DNA of 64,000 nucleotides from NCBI RefSeq assembly GCF_018380615.1, contig NZ_JAGYVZ010000012.1, positions 62,001 to 126,000 on the forward strand, read 5' to 3'. The stretch is from Flavobacterium psychroterrae (GTDB lineage: Bacteria; Bacteroidota; Bacteroidia; Flavobacteriales; Flavobacteriaceae). Of this stretch, positions 8,780 to 16,362 are shown piece after piece (position 1 is the first letter of the stretch; the number at the start of each line of letters is the position of its first letter). The translations under genes were made by a program, and so were the position numbers. The notes beneath the pieces were generated by a model. That model saw only the letters and a program-made list of their open reading frames with translations, was not told the origin of the DNA and ran no database searches.

Positions 8780-9367
8780 TTATTTTTTATCTAATTCTTG
8801 TTTCAACATTTTTGCATGCTCTAAATGAGCAGTTAATCCTGCAATGTTGTTTGATGCCCAAAGCTTAACATCTTGATCAGTTGCTTTGTCAGCAGCTTTT
8901 TTCAATTTGTCAATTGCTTTTTCGTGTCCGTCGATCATCATATCAGCGAACTTTTTATCAAAGTCAAGACCAGATTTTTCGTTTAGTTTGTTGTATTCCT
9001 CTTTTCCATCTTCGGTAATCGAAGTAGGTAAAGTGAAGTTTTTAGCTTTTGCTAAAGCACTTACTTCAGAAGCCGATTTTGTATGCTCATCAACAAGCAT
9101 TTTTCCAAATTTCTTAACCTCAGGATTGGTACTTTTTGTTTGAGCCAGTTTTCCAATTTCAATTTCAGCAAGGTTTATTTCTGCCTGATCTACTAAAAAT
9201 TCCGAATCATCTTCTTTATTATTAATAGTGTCAAATTTTTCTTCGTTTGCATCTTCTGCTACTTCTTTTGGATCTTCTTGTTTTGTTTCGTTTTTACAAG
9301 AATTAAGAGAAAGCATAATTAATCCAGCTGCTAAAAATGTTTTTCCAACTAAAAGTATTTTTTTCAT
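8780..9367 (-). CDS. DUF4142 lipoprotein
   Basis: A 195-residue protein with a lipoprotein signal (MKKILLVGKTFLAAGLIML then a Cys in SLNSCKNE). A charged linker of about 30 residues is followed by the DUF4142 ferritin-like four-helix region: DQAEINLAEIEIGKLA, MLVDEHTKSASE, MMIDGHEKAIDKLKKA and GLTAHLEHAK. The conserved His and Glu are the family hallmark. Bacterial DUF4142 proteins are periplasmic or lipid-anchored and often belong to stress regulons. The biochemical role is not established. The gene stands alone with its own terminator. Confidence 0.9.
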   Translation of the reverse strand: MKKILLVGKTFLAAGLIMLSLNSCKNETKQEDPKEVAEDANEEKFDTINNKEDDSEFLVDQAEINLAEIEIGKLAQTKSTNPEVKKFGKMLVDEHTKSASEVSALAKAKNFTLPTSITEDGKEEYNKLNEKSGLDFDKKFADMMIDGHEKAIDKLKKAADKATDQDVKLWASNNIAGLTAHLEHAKMLKQELDKK

Positions 9368-9556
9368 GATTTAAAGTTTTAATGTTATAATGTAAAATTA
9401 CCCATACTGTGTGAAGAATGCCTTACAGGATTTTTAGAGATTGTTATATGATTTGGATATTGGAGTTTCATTGTGTGTTATTTTTAATGGAATTAAGTTT
9501 TATATTCGCTACAGAAAAAAGAAATGGTATGAGTAACAATTATTTTAAACAACTGC

Positions 9557-9926
9557 TAGCGCGAGCTGAATGTTATTAAGTTAAGCTTTTTTTGATAATT
9601 ATGAGTAATGCAAAACAAAAGTTGAAGTGTGCCGTTAGGCACTAAATATTGTTAGTTAATATAGATTAGAAATACGTTGGCGTGCCGTAGGTACGCAATA
9701 GTTATCATTTTGTTGCGTACCTACGGCACGCTATATTATTTATCCCAATTCATATTAACTACCAATATTTAGTGCCTAACGGCACAAATAGTAAGCTTTC
9801 AAATTTTGATTGTCATGAAATAATATGATTTTCGATTTTATGCTGTTTCACACATCTAAAATCAAAAATATTATTTATCTGTTTTTTTTTCTTAACTTAA
9901 TGACATTGCGCTCGTTCGCGCATGAT
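9557..9926. repeat. Nested palindromic repeat element, full copy
   Basis: Three layers can be read. The outermost layer is a CATTAAGTTAAGC-type arm (about 9572-9590) mirrored by CTTAACTTAATGACATTGCG (9893-9912), each flanked by GCTCGC-rich tails. The middle layer is a 34-bp inverted repeat with one mismatch (9629-9662 and 9752-9785) starting GTGCCGTTAGGCACTAAATA. The inner layer is a perfect 19-bp inverted repeat (9680-9698 and 9713-9731) around a 14-base loop. A truncated copy lies at 36269. No coding frame is present. The gap 9368-9556 holds nothing else recognisable. Confidence 0.85.
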
Positions 9927-9970
9927 AATATAAAAAATCAAAAGACTTGAAAATAATTTAAAATCATAAA

Positions 9971-10552
9971 ATGAAACAAGTAGTATATTTAATTGTATTT
10001 GCACTTTTAATAATGTCTTGTACGTCTAAATCAAAATTGAAAACAATAGATTTTGAAAGTTTTGAAATTACAGTTCCTGAAAATTGGAGTAAATTTGAAA
10101 TCAAAGGAACCGATAGTTATGTGGGAGGAATAATTACAGATCAAAAAGACACTTTGATTTTTGATATTGGACGATATTCAGGAGACGCAACTAAACACGA
10201 TGTTCCGCTGGTTTTTGATAAAAAAATGTATGCAGAATTAAGTCAGAGGCAAAAAGAACTTTTAAAGAAAGCGAAACATTTAATTGTAGATACAATTTCA
10301 GGTAGCATTGATTTCAAAAAATATCTAACACAAAAATTCATCATACAAAAAATTGACTGTTTCTCGGCTAAATTAATTATACCTATAAATAAAGAATTCG
10401 GTACAACGGGAATTTATATAGATAGTTTAGAAGGAAAAGATTTCAATAAAACTAAAATGTCTTTTTACGGTGAAAATCTCAAAGCTAAAACAGAGAAAGA
10501 TTTTATAACTGCGTTAAAAACTATAAAACTAATAGAATATTGTCATTACTAA
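9971..10552 (+). CDS. Hypothetical lipoprotein, 193 aa
   Basis: Not recognised. The N-terminus is a lipoprotein signal with lipobox ending LLIMSCTSK, so the mature protein is probably anchored in the cell envelope. The remainder is mixed alpha/beta, with segments such as FEITVPENWSKFEIKG that resemble small PsbP/TPM-like or lipid-anchored domains seen in Flavobacterium lipoproteins. That likeness is only an impression. It sits between two palindromic repeat elements and 89 bp before another small membrane protein on the same strand. A short inverted word CGAGAGTCCCTCTCG at 10565-10579 separates the two genes. Confidence 0.7.
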   Translation: MKQVVYLIVFALLIMSCTSKSKLKTIDFESFEITVPENWSKFEIKGTDSYVGGIITDQKDTLIFDIGRYSGDATKHDVPLVFDKKMYAELSQRQKELLKKAKHLIVDTISGSIDFKKYLTQKFIIQKIDCFSAKLIIPINKEFGTTGIYIDSLEGKDFNKTKMSFYGENLKAKTEKDFITALKTIKLIEYCHY

Positions 10553-10641
10553 ATATGCACTATCGCGAGAGTCCCTCTCGTGAACATAATAAAATGGATT
10601 AATGTTAGAAAAATAGTCATTTATAAATATAAAAAACAATA

Positions 10642-11037
10642 ATGAAAAGGTATAAAATATTTTATTTCTTGATATTAGTAGCGATGCTTTTCTTTTATCT
10701 AAACTATTTTTCATCTTATGTTATGCCTTGGCAAAAAGAAGAAGCAATTAGGGCGGCTTTACTTTGGGGCGGTTTAAAAGAAATTCCGAAAAATGCTAAA
10801 ATTATTAATCTTGAAAAGCACGGAAGTTCTTTTACAAAACAATATATAATTGAATTTGTAAGTTCAAAGCATGAAATAGAAAAATGGATACGTGAAAGTA
10901 AACGTCTGAAAAATAATATTCCAGAGGTTCGTTTAAAAATCAAAACTTATTACATTAATCCCGGAGAAATGCATTCTTACGGAGGAAGGGTTAAAATAAA
11001 ACAAGATACGGTTTCAATTAATATGAGTTGGAGTTAA
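10642..11037 (+). CDS. Hypothetical small membrane-anchored protein, 131 aa
   Basis: Not recognised. The N-terminus (YKIFYFLILVAMLFFYLNYF) is a single hydrophobic helix, likely an uncleaved anchor. The rest is basic and soluble, about 95 residues, with a predicted beta-rich pattern in the second half (VRLKIKTYYINPGEM, GGRVKIKQDTVSINMSW). It lies downstream of a lipoprotein gene on the same strand and is bounded 3' by a repeat element. Base use is as AT-rich as its neighbours. Confidence 0.65.
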   Translation: MKRYKIFYFLILVAMLFFYLNYFSSYVMPWQKEEAIRAALLWGGLKEIPKNAKIINLEKHGSSFTKQYIIEFVSSKHEIEKWIRESKRLKNNIPEVRLKIKTYYINPGEMHSYGGRVKIKQDTVSINMSWS

Positions 11038-11147
11038 AAGCCTTTTCTAACTCTGCCGAATTTCACTATTTTAGACTTAATCCTAAAAATAGATTTACGT
11101 TTTACATTCTTACCAAACTTTGCGTTCACAAGCGGGACGCTTGCTCC

Positions 11148-11416
11148 CAATGTCATTAAGTTAAGCTTTTTAAGAGAATTATGATAATTTTCAGGCAAAG
11201 AGTCAGCAAGTTTTTAAGCATTTATTAATTGACTAGCCTCCAGCTGTAGCTGGAGGTATTTAATGCGGACAATAAGATGGCTTTAGCCAAATTATGTATT
11301 TTTTGGCTAAAGCCACTCAGATTGAATTTATATAAACTCCAGCTAAAGCTGGAGGCAATTCAAAACTACTTTGAGAGAGAAACTATAGTTCGTAAAAGCT
11401 TAACTTAATGATATTG
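11148..11416. repeat. Repeat element bounded by 23-24 bp terminal inverted repeats
   Basis: The left end CAATGTCATTAAGTTAAGC (from 11148) is mirrored at the right end by AAAAGCTTAACTTAATGATA (11394-11416) with one mismatch. Between them lie two copies of a CTCCAGCT..AGCTGGAG palindrome (about 11237-11255 and 11337-11355) and a GGCTTTAGCCAAA...TTTGGCTAAAGCC inverted pair (about 11280-11315). The same terminal sequence is at 9572, 9893 and 36403, and the CTCCAGCTAAAG word recurs at 42956. The size and TIR structure are MITE-like, but no target duplication is obvious. The rest of the 11038-11610 gap shows no gene. Confidence 0.75.
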
Positions 11417-11506
11417 CGCTCGCGCCAGCATGAGAATTTTTAAGATTAATATTATTCCAAAACAAGCTATCAAATTATTTAATAATAATTAAAGTAAGAA
11501 AAAGTG

Positions 11507-11514
11507 TATATTTG
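11507..11514 (+). promoter_or_regulatory. Candidate -7 box (TATATTTG) for the XRE gene
   Basis: The word matches TAnnTTTG and lies about 97 bp before the ATG at 11611. No TTG at the -33 distance is present, so support is modest. Confidence 0.3.
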
Positions 11515-11610
11515 ATCCCAACAAAAAACAAATAAAATAGTATAGTGCAAAATCAATCTTGTTTTTTACCGATCAGTATTTTTTAAAATAATTTTAAATA
11601 TCTTTGAATT

Positions 11611-12015
11611 ATGAGCACAGCAACAAAACCAAAACATATTGGCAGAAATATAAGCCGAATCAGAGAGCTTCGCGGAATGAAACAAGAAGCACTTGCAGAA
11701 GCTATTGGATTAAGCCAGCAAACGGTTTCCAGTATTGAAACCAGCGAAACTGTCGATTTCGAAAAACTTGTACAAATTGCAAAAGTACTTGGGGTTACTA
11801 TAGAAGCTATTGAAAATTTTACAGAAGAATCTGTTTTTAATTTCTTTAATAACTTTTACGATAATAGCGCTAATAATGGTCAAGGAAACGGGAATACCAA
11901 TCATAATGTCTGTACTTTCAATCCTCTGGATAAAGTTGTAGAACTTTATGAACGTTTGGTTCAGTCTGAAAAAGAAAAGGTTGAATATTTAGAAAATATC
12001 ATCAAAGGGAAATAA
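11611..12015 (+). CDS. XRE family helix-turn-helix regulator
   Basis: A 134-residue cytosolic DNA-binding protein. The HTH_3 domain occupies roughly residues 10-65: NISRIRELRGMKQEALAEAI, then GLSQQTVSSIE and KVLGVTIEAIENF. A low-complexity Asn-rich segment (about 80-105) and a C-terminal predicted coiled coil (KVVELYERLVQSEKEKVEYL) probably give dimerisation. Such proteins are common orphan regulators in Flavobacteriia. No toxin partner is next to it, so a toxin-antitoxin role is not supported. It ends at a strong terminator. Confidence 0.88.
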   Translation: MSTATKPKHIGRNISRIRELRGMKQEALAEAIGLSQQTVSSIETSETVDFEKLVQIAKVLGVTIEAIENFTEESVFNFFNNFYDNSANNGQGNGNTNHNVCTFNPLDKVVELYERLVQSEKEKVEYLENIIKGK

Positions 12016-12044
12016 TATTCTTGATAAGAGGATTTATTATATAT

Positions 12045-12075
12045 AAAATGCGCAATGAGAATTGCGCATTTTTTT
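12045..12075 (+). terminator. Terminator after the XRE gene
   Basis: A perfect 12-bp stem (AAAATGCGCAAT with ATTGCGCATTTT), tetraloop GAGA, followed by seven T or more. It is a strong intrinsic terminator. Confidence 0.93.
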
Positions 12076-12112
12076 GTTTCTATTACGAAATAATTTTCTG
12101 ATGAAACCTAAT

Positions 12113-12205
12113 GTCCTAGCCCTGATGGGAGGGAAAATCCTTTTTCTTGCTTCTTTAGCAAGGAAAAGATTGGAAGGAACAGCAGGAATAGCTCCTAAAA
12201 ACCCT
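12113..12205 (+). ncRNA. Candidate structured repeat/RNA element
   Basis: The stretch begins CCTAGCCCTGATGGGAGG, continues into an imperfect hairpin (12136-12171, AATCCTTTTTCTTGC pairing with GCAAGGAAAAGATT), and ends AGCAGGAATAGCTCCTAAAA. From memory, Bacteroidota genomes carry many intergenic elements with these constant flanks around a variable hairpin, so it may be a dispersed RNA or repeat family. The strand is assigned by that resemblance. A weak open frame across it has no protein-like features. The rest of 12076-12345 shows no gene. Confidence 0.4.
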
Positions 12206-12345
12206 AATAATAATTTAAACTCGGAAGATCTAACCAAGAGTTAATTATGAAAATTTATGCAGGAATTATATAACGTATAATTCTTGCTTTTTGAGGAATT
12301 TTGGTATAAACATTATTCTATTATTAACCCCAAAATTTTTCAATC

Positions 12346-12585
12346 ATGCCAGATCCTAGAATTAATAATGAAACACAATATCAAGCACTTTTAGAAATAG
12401 GATATAGTAAGGAAAAAGCTGCTAGAATTGCTAATTCGCCTGATGCGGGCGAAAAAGGAGGAAATGCAAAACCATATAACGAATGGACAAAAGAGGAATT
12501 GTACCAGGAGGCAAGAAGAGTAGGGATTCAGGGACGTTCGTATATGAGTAAAAAAAATCTTATTGAGTCATTGCGTAAAAACTAA
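12346..12585 (+). CDS. Small Rho-N/SAP-like protein (DUF7218 type)
   Basis: A 79-residue protein in two parts. The N-terminal half (YQALLEIGYSKEKAARIANS) is a short helical motif found in small stress-associated proteins. The C-terminal half (WTKEELYQEARRVGIQGRSY, then KKNLIESLRKN) matches the Rho termination factor N-terminal/SAP-like nucleic-acid-binding helix-extended-helix. It is probably a small nucleic-acid-binding cytosolic protein. It precedes topoisomerase IB on the same strand, in keeping with a DNA-protection neighbourhood. The function is not established. Confidence 0.8.
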   Translation: MPDPRINNETQYQALLEIGYSKEKAARIANSPDAGEKGGNAKPYNEWTKEELYQEARRVGIQGRSYMSKKNLIESLRKN

Positions 12586-12715
12586 AATTTAATTTAAAAA
12601 AATAGTTGAGCCACACAGGGAAAGAGGAATAGAATATATCGGAAAAAAATCAAATTCTTCAATCTCTAATCCCGATAACAATCGGGAGTGGCACAATAAA
12701 TAAATCAAAAACATC

Positions 12716-13801
12716 ATGAATGCAGCAGCAAAAGCCGAAAAACTAATGAATCAATTGATCAAAACTCCGCATTTGGTCATTGAAAAACTGGATTTAGTTT
12801 ACATAAGCAATCAAACGCTGCCTATTGAAAGATGCAAATGCGATGAGGGTTTTATTTATAAAAAAAACGGTCGCTGTATTAAACAAAAAAGTGAATTAAA
12901 ACGCATAAATAGTTTGGTTCTTCCGCCGGCTTGGCAAAATGTTCAGATTTCGGATTTACCAAACGGACATTTACAAGCGGTTGGTTTAGATGATAAAAAC
13001 AGAAAACAATATAGATATCATCCAAGATGGAATTTAATACGCAACCAGACTAAGTTTTATAAAATAGCCGAATTTGGAAGTAAATTGCCTTTAATCAGAA
13101 AAAAAGTCGACGAGGATCTGGAAGCAAAAGAATGGTCGAAGGAAAAAGTCGTGGCTCTTGTTATTCGATTAATGGAGGAAACGCATATCAGGATTGGAAA
13201 TGAAAAATATGCGAAAGACAATAAATCATACGGACTTTCGACTTTGAGAAAACGCCATATAGACATTAATAACAATTCGCTTAAGTTTGAATTTACCGGA
13301 AAAAAAGGCGTAAAACACACCATTACAACCCGAAACAAAAAACTGGTAAAATTAGTAAGCAGATGTGAAGAAATTCCGGGTTGGGAAGTTTTTAAATATT
13401 ATGATAAGAACGGCGAAAGAAAAGTCTTGGACAGTCATATGGTGAACCAGTATTTACATGAAATTTCAGGAGAATATTTTAGCGCCAAAGATTTTAGAAC
13501 CTGGGCGGCTTCGATTATATTTTTTGAAACTTTAATGGAAATTGGAACCACACCGGACGAAAAAGAAATTAAAAAGAACATTTTAACCGCCTTTGATGCA
13601 ACTGCCGAAGCGCTGGGAAATACCAGAAATGTTTGCAGGAATTATTATGTTCATCCACTATTGGTTTCAACTTATGAAGATGGTTCAATTGAGCAGTATT
13701 TTGATCGTGCAAAAAAATGCCGAAGTAACAGAGAACATTTTTCGCATAGCGAAATTGCATTTTCTGAATTAATACAGAACTATCAGATCAATTTATTATA
13801 A
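12716..13801 (+). CDS. DNA topoisomerase IB (poxvirus type)
   Basis: A 361-residue enzyme that relaxes supercoils through a 3'-phosphotyrosyl intermediate. The N-terminal domain shows LPPAWQNVQI and KQYRYHPRW, both typical of bacterial TopIB. Catalytic residues are visible: Arg159 in ETHIRIGNEKY, a Lys near 197-200 in GKKGVKHT, Arg261 in DFRTWAAS and the nucleophile Tyr311 in NYYVHPL. The length is normal for the family. It is cytosolic. A short palindrome TCCCGAT..ATCGGGA (12670-12687) precedes it and belongs to a dispersed family. It is grouped with small stress-type proteins. Confidence 0.95.
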   Translation: MNAAAKAEKLMNQLIKTPHLVIEKLDLVYISNQTLPIERCKCDEGFIYKKNGRCIKQKSELKRINSLVLPPAWQNVQISDLPNGHLQAVGLDDKNRKQYRYHPRWNLIRNQTKFYKIAEFGSKLPLIRKKVDEDLEAKEWSKEKVVALVIRLMEETHIRIGNEKYAKDNKSYGLSTLRKRHIDINNNSLKFEFTGKKGVKHTITTRNKKLVKLVSRCEEIPGWEVFKYYDKNGERKVLDSHMVNQYLHEISGEYFSAKDFRTWAASIIFFETLMEIGTTPDEKEIKKNILTAFDATAEALGNTRNVCRNYYVHPLLVSTYEDGSIEQYFDRAKKCRSNREHFSHSEIAFSELIQNYQINLL

Positions 13802-13910
13802 CTAGCGTTTTATCGCGCTAACAATATATCGCTTAGAGTTAATACATCTCTTTTAAAAGTATGAAATTTGAGTAACAAACAAAATCATTATTAACTAAAA
13901 TCACAAGCTT

Positions 13911-14072
13911 ATGTTACGTTATACAGTCATTTTTATTATTCTTGCTATCATTGCCGGAATATTTGGTTTTGGTGGAATTGCCGCTGGAGCCGCAAGTATC
14001 GCTAAAGTTTTATTCTTTATATTTTTAGTCTTATTTATTATTTCATTAATAAGCGGAAGAAAAAGCATTTAA
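13911..14072 (+). CDS. DUF1328 small membrane protein
   Basis: A 53-residue protein of two hydrophobic helices: [20 protein letters not shown], a Gly/Ala-rich turn ([12 protein letters not shown]), then a second hydrophobic run [17 protein letters not shown]. This is the DUF1328 (YtjA-like) pattern, widespread small inner-membrane proteins linked to stress conditions. It starts with ATG after an AT-rich leader and is followed by a candidate terminator. It is short but intact. Confidence 0.9.
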   Translation: MLRYTVIFIILAIIAGIFGFGGIAAGAASIAKVLFFIFLVLFIISLISGRKSI

Positions 14073-14102
14073 AGCTCAGTAAATAAAAAATAAAAAACTC
14101 AA

Positions 14103-14134
14103 AACGACACATCTATTCAGGTATTTGTGTCGTT
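14103..14134 (+). terminator. Weak terminator after DUF1328 gene
   Basis: A 9-bp stem AACGACACA with TGTGTCGTT, followed by a short T-containing tail. The tail is poor in T, so this may be only partial termination. Confidence 0.45.
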
Positions 14135-14176
14135 TGTCATTTCAAAAAAAAATCAAAAAATCAAAAAAAAATAATT

Positions 14177-14824
14177 ATGGGAACTAAGAGCGGCGCTTAC
14201 CAGGATGTTTATGTCAAAAGAGATGATGTGATGGTAAGTTTAAAAAACGATGTGACGGATTTTTGTGAAAAGTATATAAAACCTGTTCATCCTGAAAATT
14301 GGGATTGGTCGACGCGTGATTTCGAAAATCCTGATAATGATCCAACCGTTGCCGAAGCAAGAGCAATAGGAAACGTGGTTTTTAACGATTTAAGCGAAAA
14401 TAAAGAAACTGATGTCGATTTGTCTACAATGAACAATGTTGAATCGATTAAGGCTTACTTAAATCCTGAAAGTAAATACGAAGCTTTTAATATGGAAGAA
14501 TTTGCTTTTGCATTAAAAGTAGAACTCGAACACGGGAAAATTAAAGACGTAAACGTAACTAATAATCATCCGTTTCTAACAGCAATGATTGCATTAGCGC
14601 ACATGACCGAAAGCCTAACTTATTACAAACGCTTAAAAATCATGGAAGCCGAGGGCGAGATTTATGAAATAAAGCGTAAAATGGAAAAAGTTCCATCAGA
14701 AAAAGAAGAACTTCTCGAAGAACTTACAAAAGCCGAAGACGAATTAAAAGAAGCAAAAGCAGGATTAGCTGAACGTCTGGAGAAAATGGATGATATTCCG
14801 GTTTTGGAAATTATTGGGGATTAG
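14177..14824 (+). CDS. DUF5661-like protein, 215 aa
   Basis: The middle section (FAFALKVELEHGKI, then NVTNNHPFLTAMIALAHM) matches the DUF5661 pattern of small proteins of unknown function, where a His-containing ELEHG motif and an LAH motif recur. The C-terminal 60 residues are a charged predicted coiled coil (KEELLEELTKAEDELKEAKA). The N-terminal 90 residues are acidic and not recognised. There is no signal peptide. It is flanked by DUF1328 and the acidic proteins, consistent with a stress-type neighbourhood. Confidence 0.75.
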   Translation: MGTKSGAYQDVYVKRDDVMVSLKNDVTDFCEKYIKPVHPENWDWSTRDFENPDNDPTVAEARAIGNVVFNDLSENKETDVDLSTMNNVESIKAYLNPESKYEAFNMEEFAFALKVELEHGKIKDVNVTNNHPFLTAMIALAHMTESLTYYKRLKIMEAEGEIYEIKRKMEKVPSEKEELLEELTKAEDELKEAKAGLAERLEKMDDIPVLEIIGD

Positions 14825-14825
14825 G

Positions 14826-15174
14826 TTTATTTTGAGGTTCAAAGGTTTTTTTGAGGAAAGGTTCAAAGGGACAAAGGCTTTTTGAGGAAGGTTCAAAGGA
14901 AGAGGTTCAAAGGGACAAAGGTTCAAAGGGACAAAGGCTTTTTAGTTGCTTTGTCATCCTGACGGAGGAAGGATCACACTAGAAATTCTAAAAAGTAATT
15001 CCCTATTCTTTGGCGAGTTATTTATGATCTTTCTTCATCCATATGACAAAGATTGAAAACATAAAAAAGCCGTTAATAAACTTAACGGCTTTTCTATAAA
15101 ATAAACTTTGAACCTTTACGCTTTCTAAAGAAACCTTTGTTCCTTTGAACCTTTGCATCTTTGAACCTCTTCCT
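14826..15174. repeat. Fold-back repeat region between convergent genes
   Basis: The left side holds several AGGTTCAAAGGGACAAAGG-type units (14832-14940). The right side holds their mirror, CCTTTGTTCCTTTGAACCTT (from about 15127) and neighbours. In the middle are a GTCATCCTGACGGAGGAAGG word (14953-14972) of another dispersed family and the terminator at 15065. No gene is present. Confidence 0.75.
15065..15093. terminator. Bidirectional terminator between convergent genes
   Basis: A perfect 12-bp stem (AAAAGCCGTTAA with TTAACGGCTTTT) and five-base loop. T-rich tails are present on both strands. It serves the acidic-protein gene on the minus strand and may also serve the DUF5661 gene. Confidence 0.8.
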
Positions 15175-15684
15175 TTAAAACTTCCTCGGATCATTATCCG
15201 GATATTCTACATCTTCTTCTTCCTGAACATCATCTTCGATATAATCGCTTTCTTCTTCCTCATCGTCTATGTCTTCCAGAACATCTTCGGTTTCGTTGAA
15301 ATCTTCCTCTTCTCTTTCTAAAGAAGCGTCGGACGGATTATCCAGTTCGTCGATTGCGTCGACATTATTGCCGTTGTTGTCCAGTTTTTCTTCGTATAAA
15401 TCCTCGGTATTTGAGTTGAGGTCGCTTTCGCTATGAAAATCATCGGTGAGATCATCCTCGTCATCCGTAAGTTCATCCGGATTTGGCGTGTCAGGATTAT
15501 GTCCGTTTCTAACCGTATAACCACGTTCTGCGATTTCGCTATTGTCGTTATCAGTTTCTTTCATGTCGTCGATATCGTATAATTCTTCGTTCATCAAATT
15601 ATTTCTATCAGTTGTATTTGGATTCTGATTTCTAGGATCTTTATTTCCTTTAATCATGCTGTTATTTTGATCTGTAGTATTCAT
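15175..15684 (-). CDS. Very acidic, Asp/Glu/Asn-rich low-complexity protein
   Basis: A 169-residue protein dominated by Asp, Glu and Asn, with no hydrophobic core: long runs such as LTDDEDDLTDDFHSESDLN and EDVLEDIDDEEEESDYIEDD. It is probably intrinsically disordered and cytosolic. The N-terminal part contains two related segments NNSMIKGNKDPRNQNPNTTD and DRNNLMNEELYDID. No family is recognised. A sibling gene of the same style lies 170 bp upstream in the same direction with the same type of -7 box, so both are probably co-regulated. Confidence 0.75.
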   Translation of the reverse strand: MNTTDQNNSMIKGNKDPRNQNPNTTDRNNLMNEELYDIDDMKETDNDNSEIAERGYTVRNGHNPDTPNPDELTDDEDDLTDDFHSESDLNSNTEDLYEEKLDNNGNNVDAIDELDNPSDASLEREEEDFNETEDVLEDIDDEEEESDYIEDDVQEEEDVEYPDNDPRKF

Positions 15685-15713
15685 GATTTCTAGTTTTTAA
15701 TATTTCTATATTA

Positions 15714-15721
15714 CAAATCTA
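15714..15721 (-). promoter_or_regulatory. -7 box TAGATTTG of the acidic-protein gene
   Basis: The plus-strand word CAAATCTA is the complement of TAGATTTG and lies 30 bp before the start. The surrounding TCTATATTACAAAT context resembles the box of the neighbouring acidic gene. The -33 TTG is not evident. Confidence 0.4.
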
Positions 15722-15800
15722 GGACGAAACAAATAGTTTTTATTATAGAATTGTATTGTGTAATTGTATAATTAACAGATGGTTATAAAATGAACAAAAA

Positions 15801-15830
15801 AAAGACTGTTACCGCAAAATAACAGTCTTT
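15801..15830 (-). terminator. Terminator of the second acidic-protein gene
   Basis: An 11-bp stem (AAAGACTGTTA with TAACAGTCTTT) and 8-base loop, with a T tract on the minus-strand 3' side. Confidence 0.85.
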
Positions 15831-15856
15831 CTAATTTTTTCAAGTTAACAAGAAAT

Positions 15857-16171
15857 CTAATTATCGTTTCTTTCTAAATCGTCATCCTCAAAATGATCTT
15901 CGTCTTCAATGTGTTCCACTTCATCTTCAAAATCTTCAGGCTGATTTAATTCGTCCTCTTCAGTCTCGGTATTTGTGATATGATCGTCTTCATTTATAAC
16001 TTGCTCCTCATTTGGAATATTTTCATTTCTGGTGATATTGTCTTTTTTTAAAAGAGAATCAATTGCTCTGTCAATTAAAATTGCGGTATCAATATCTAAA
16101 TGTCCTCTTTGATATTTTTGTTGAAAGTAAAGTTCAGCTTCCTGATACGTATGATCGTTATATGTTTCCAT
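15857..16171 (-). CDS. Acidic small protein with helical N-terminus, 104 aa
   Basis: The start is set at 16171 (METYNDHTYQ) because a longer frame from 16219 would begin upstream of the likely promoter box at 16204. The N-terminal 45 residues look folded and helical (YQEAELYFQQKYQRGHLDID, then AILIDRAIDSLLKK). The rest is a Glu/Asp/Asn-rich tail (EDEVEHIEDEDHFEDDDLER). It is not a recognised family. It shares style, direction and promoter type with the acidic gene downstream. Its own terminator separates the two transcripts. Confidence 0.75.
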   Translation of the reverse strand: METYNDHTYQEAELYFQQKYQRGHLDIDTAILIDRAIDSLLKKDNITRNENIPNEEQVINEDDHITNTETEEDELNQPEDFEDEVEHIEDEDHFEDDDLERNDN

Positions 16172-16203
16172 GATATATGTTTTTATGATAAAATTTTCTA
16201 TTA

Positions 16204-16211
16204 CAAATTTA
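16204..16211 (-). promoter_or_regulatory. -7 box TAAATTTG of the acidic-protein gene
   Basis: The plus-strand word CAAATTTA lies 33 bp before the chosen start at 16171. Together with the box at 15714 it shows a shared ATTACAAAT context. Confidence 0.4.
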
Positions 16212-16362
16212 TCTCCCATTAAAAAAAAATGTCTTACAGAATTCTAAAATCTACTTGTATAATATACAGGTGTTTAGAATACAACTTTAATAAATAAATA
16301 TATAACCTCTCTGATAATCAACATAGTAATTTTATCAAATATTAATAACAAAAATTATTACC

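Noticed and set aside
9557..9926. Insertion sequence with transposase
   Set aside because: There is no coding frame of useful length between the arms; only non-autonomous repeat structure is seen.
11611..12015. XRE gene as an antitoxin
   Set aside because: No adjacent toxin-like gene, own terminator, flanked by repeat DNA.
12062..12244. Small gene over the structured element at 12.1 kb
   Set aside because: It starts inside the terminator hairpin and its codons follow the hairpin sequence; no protein motif.
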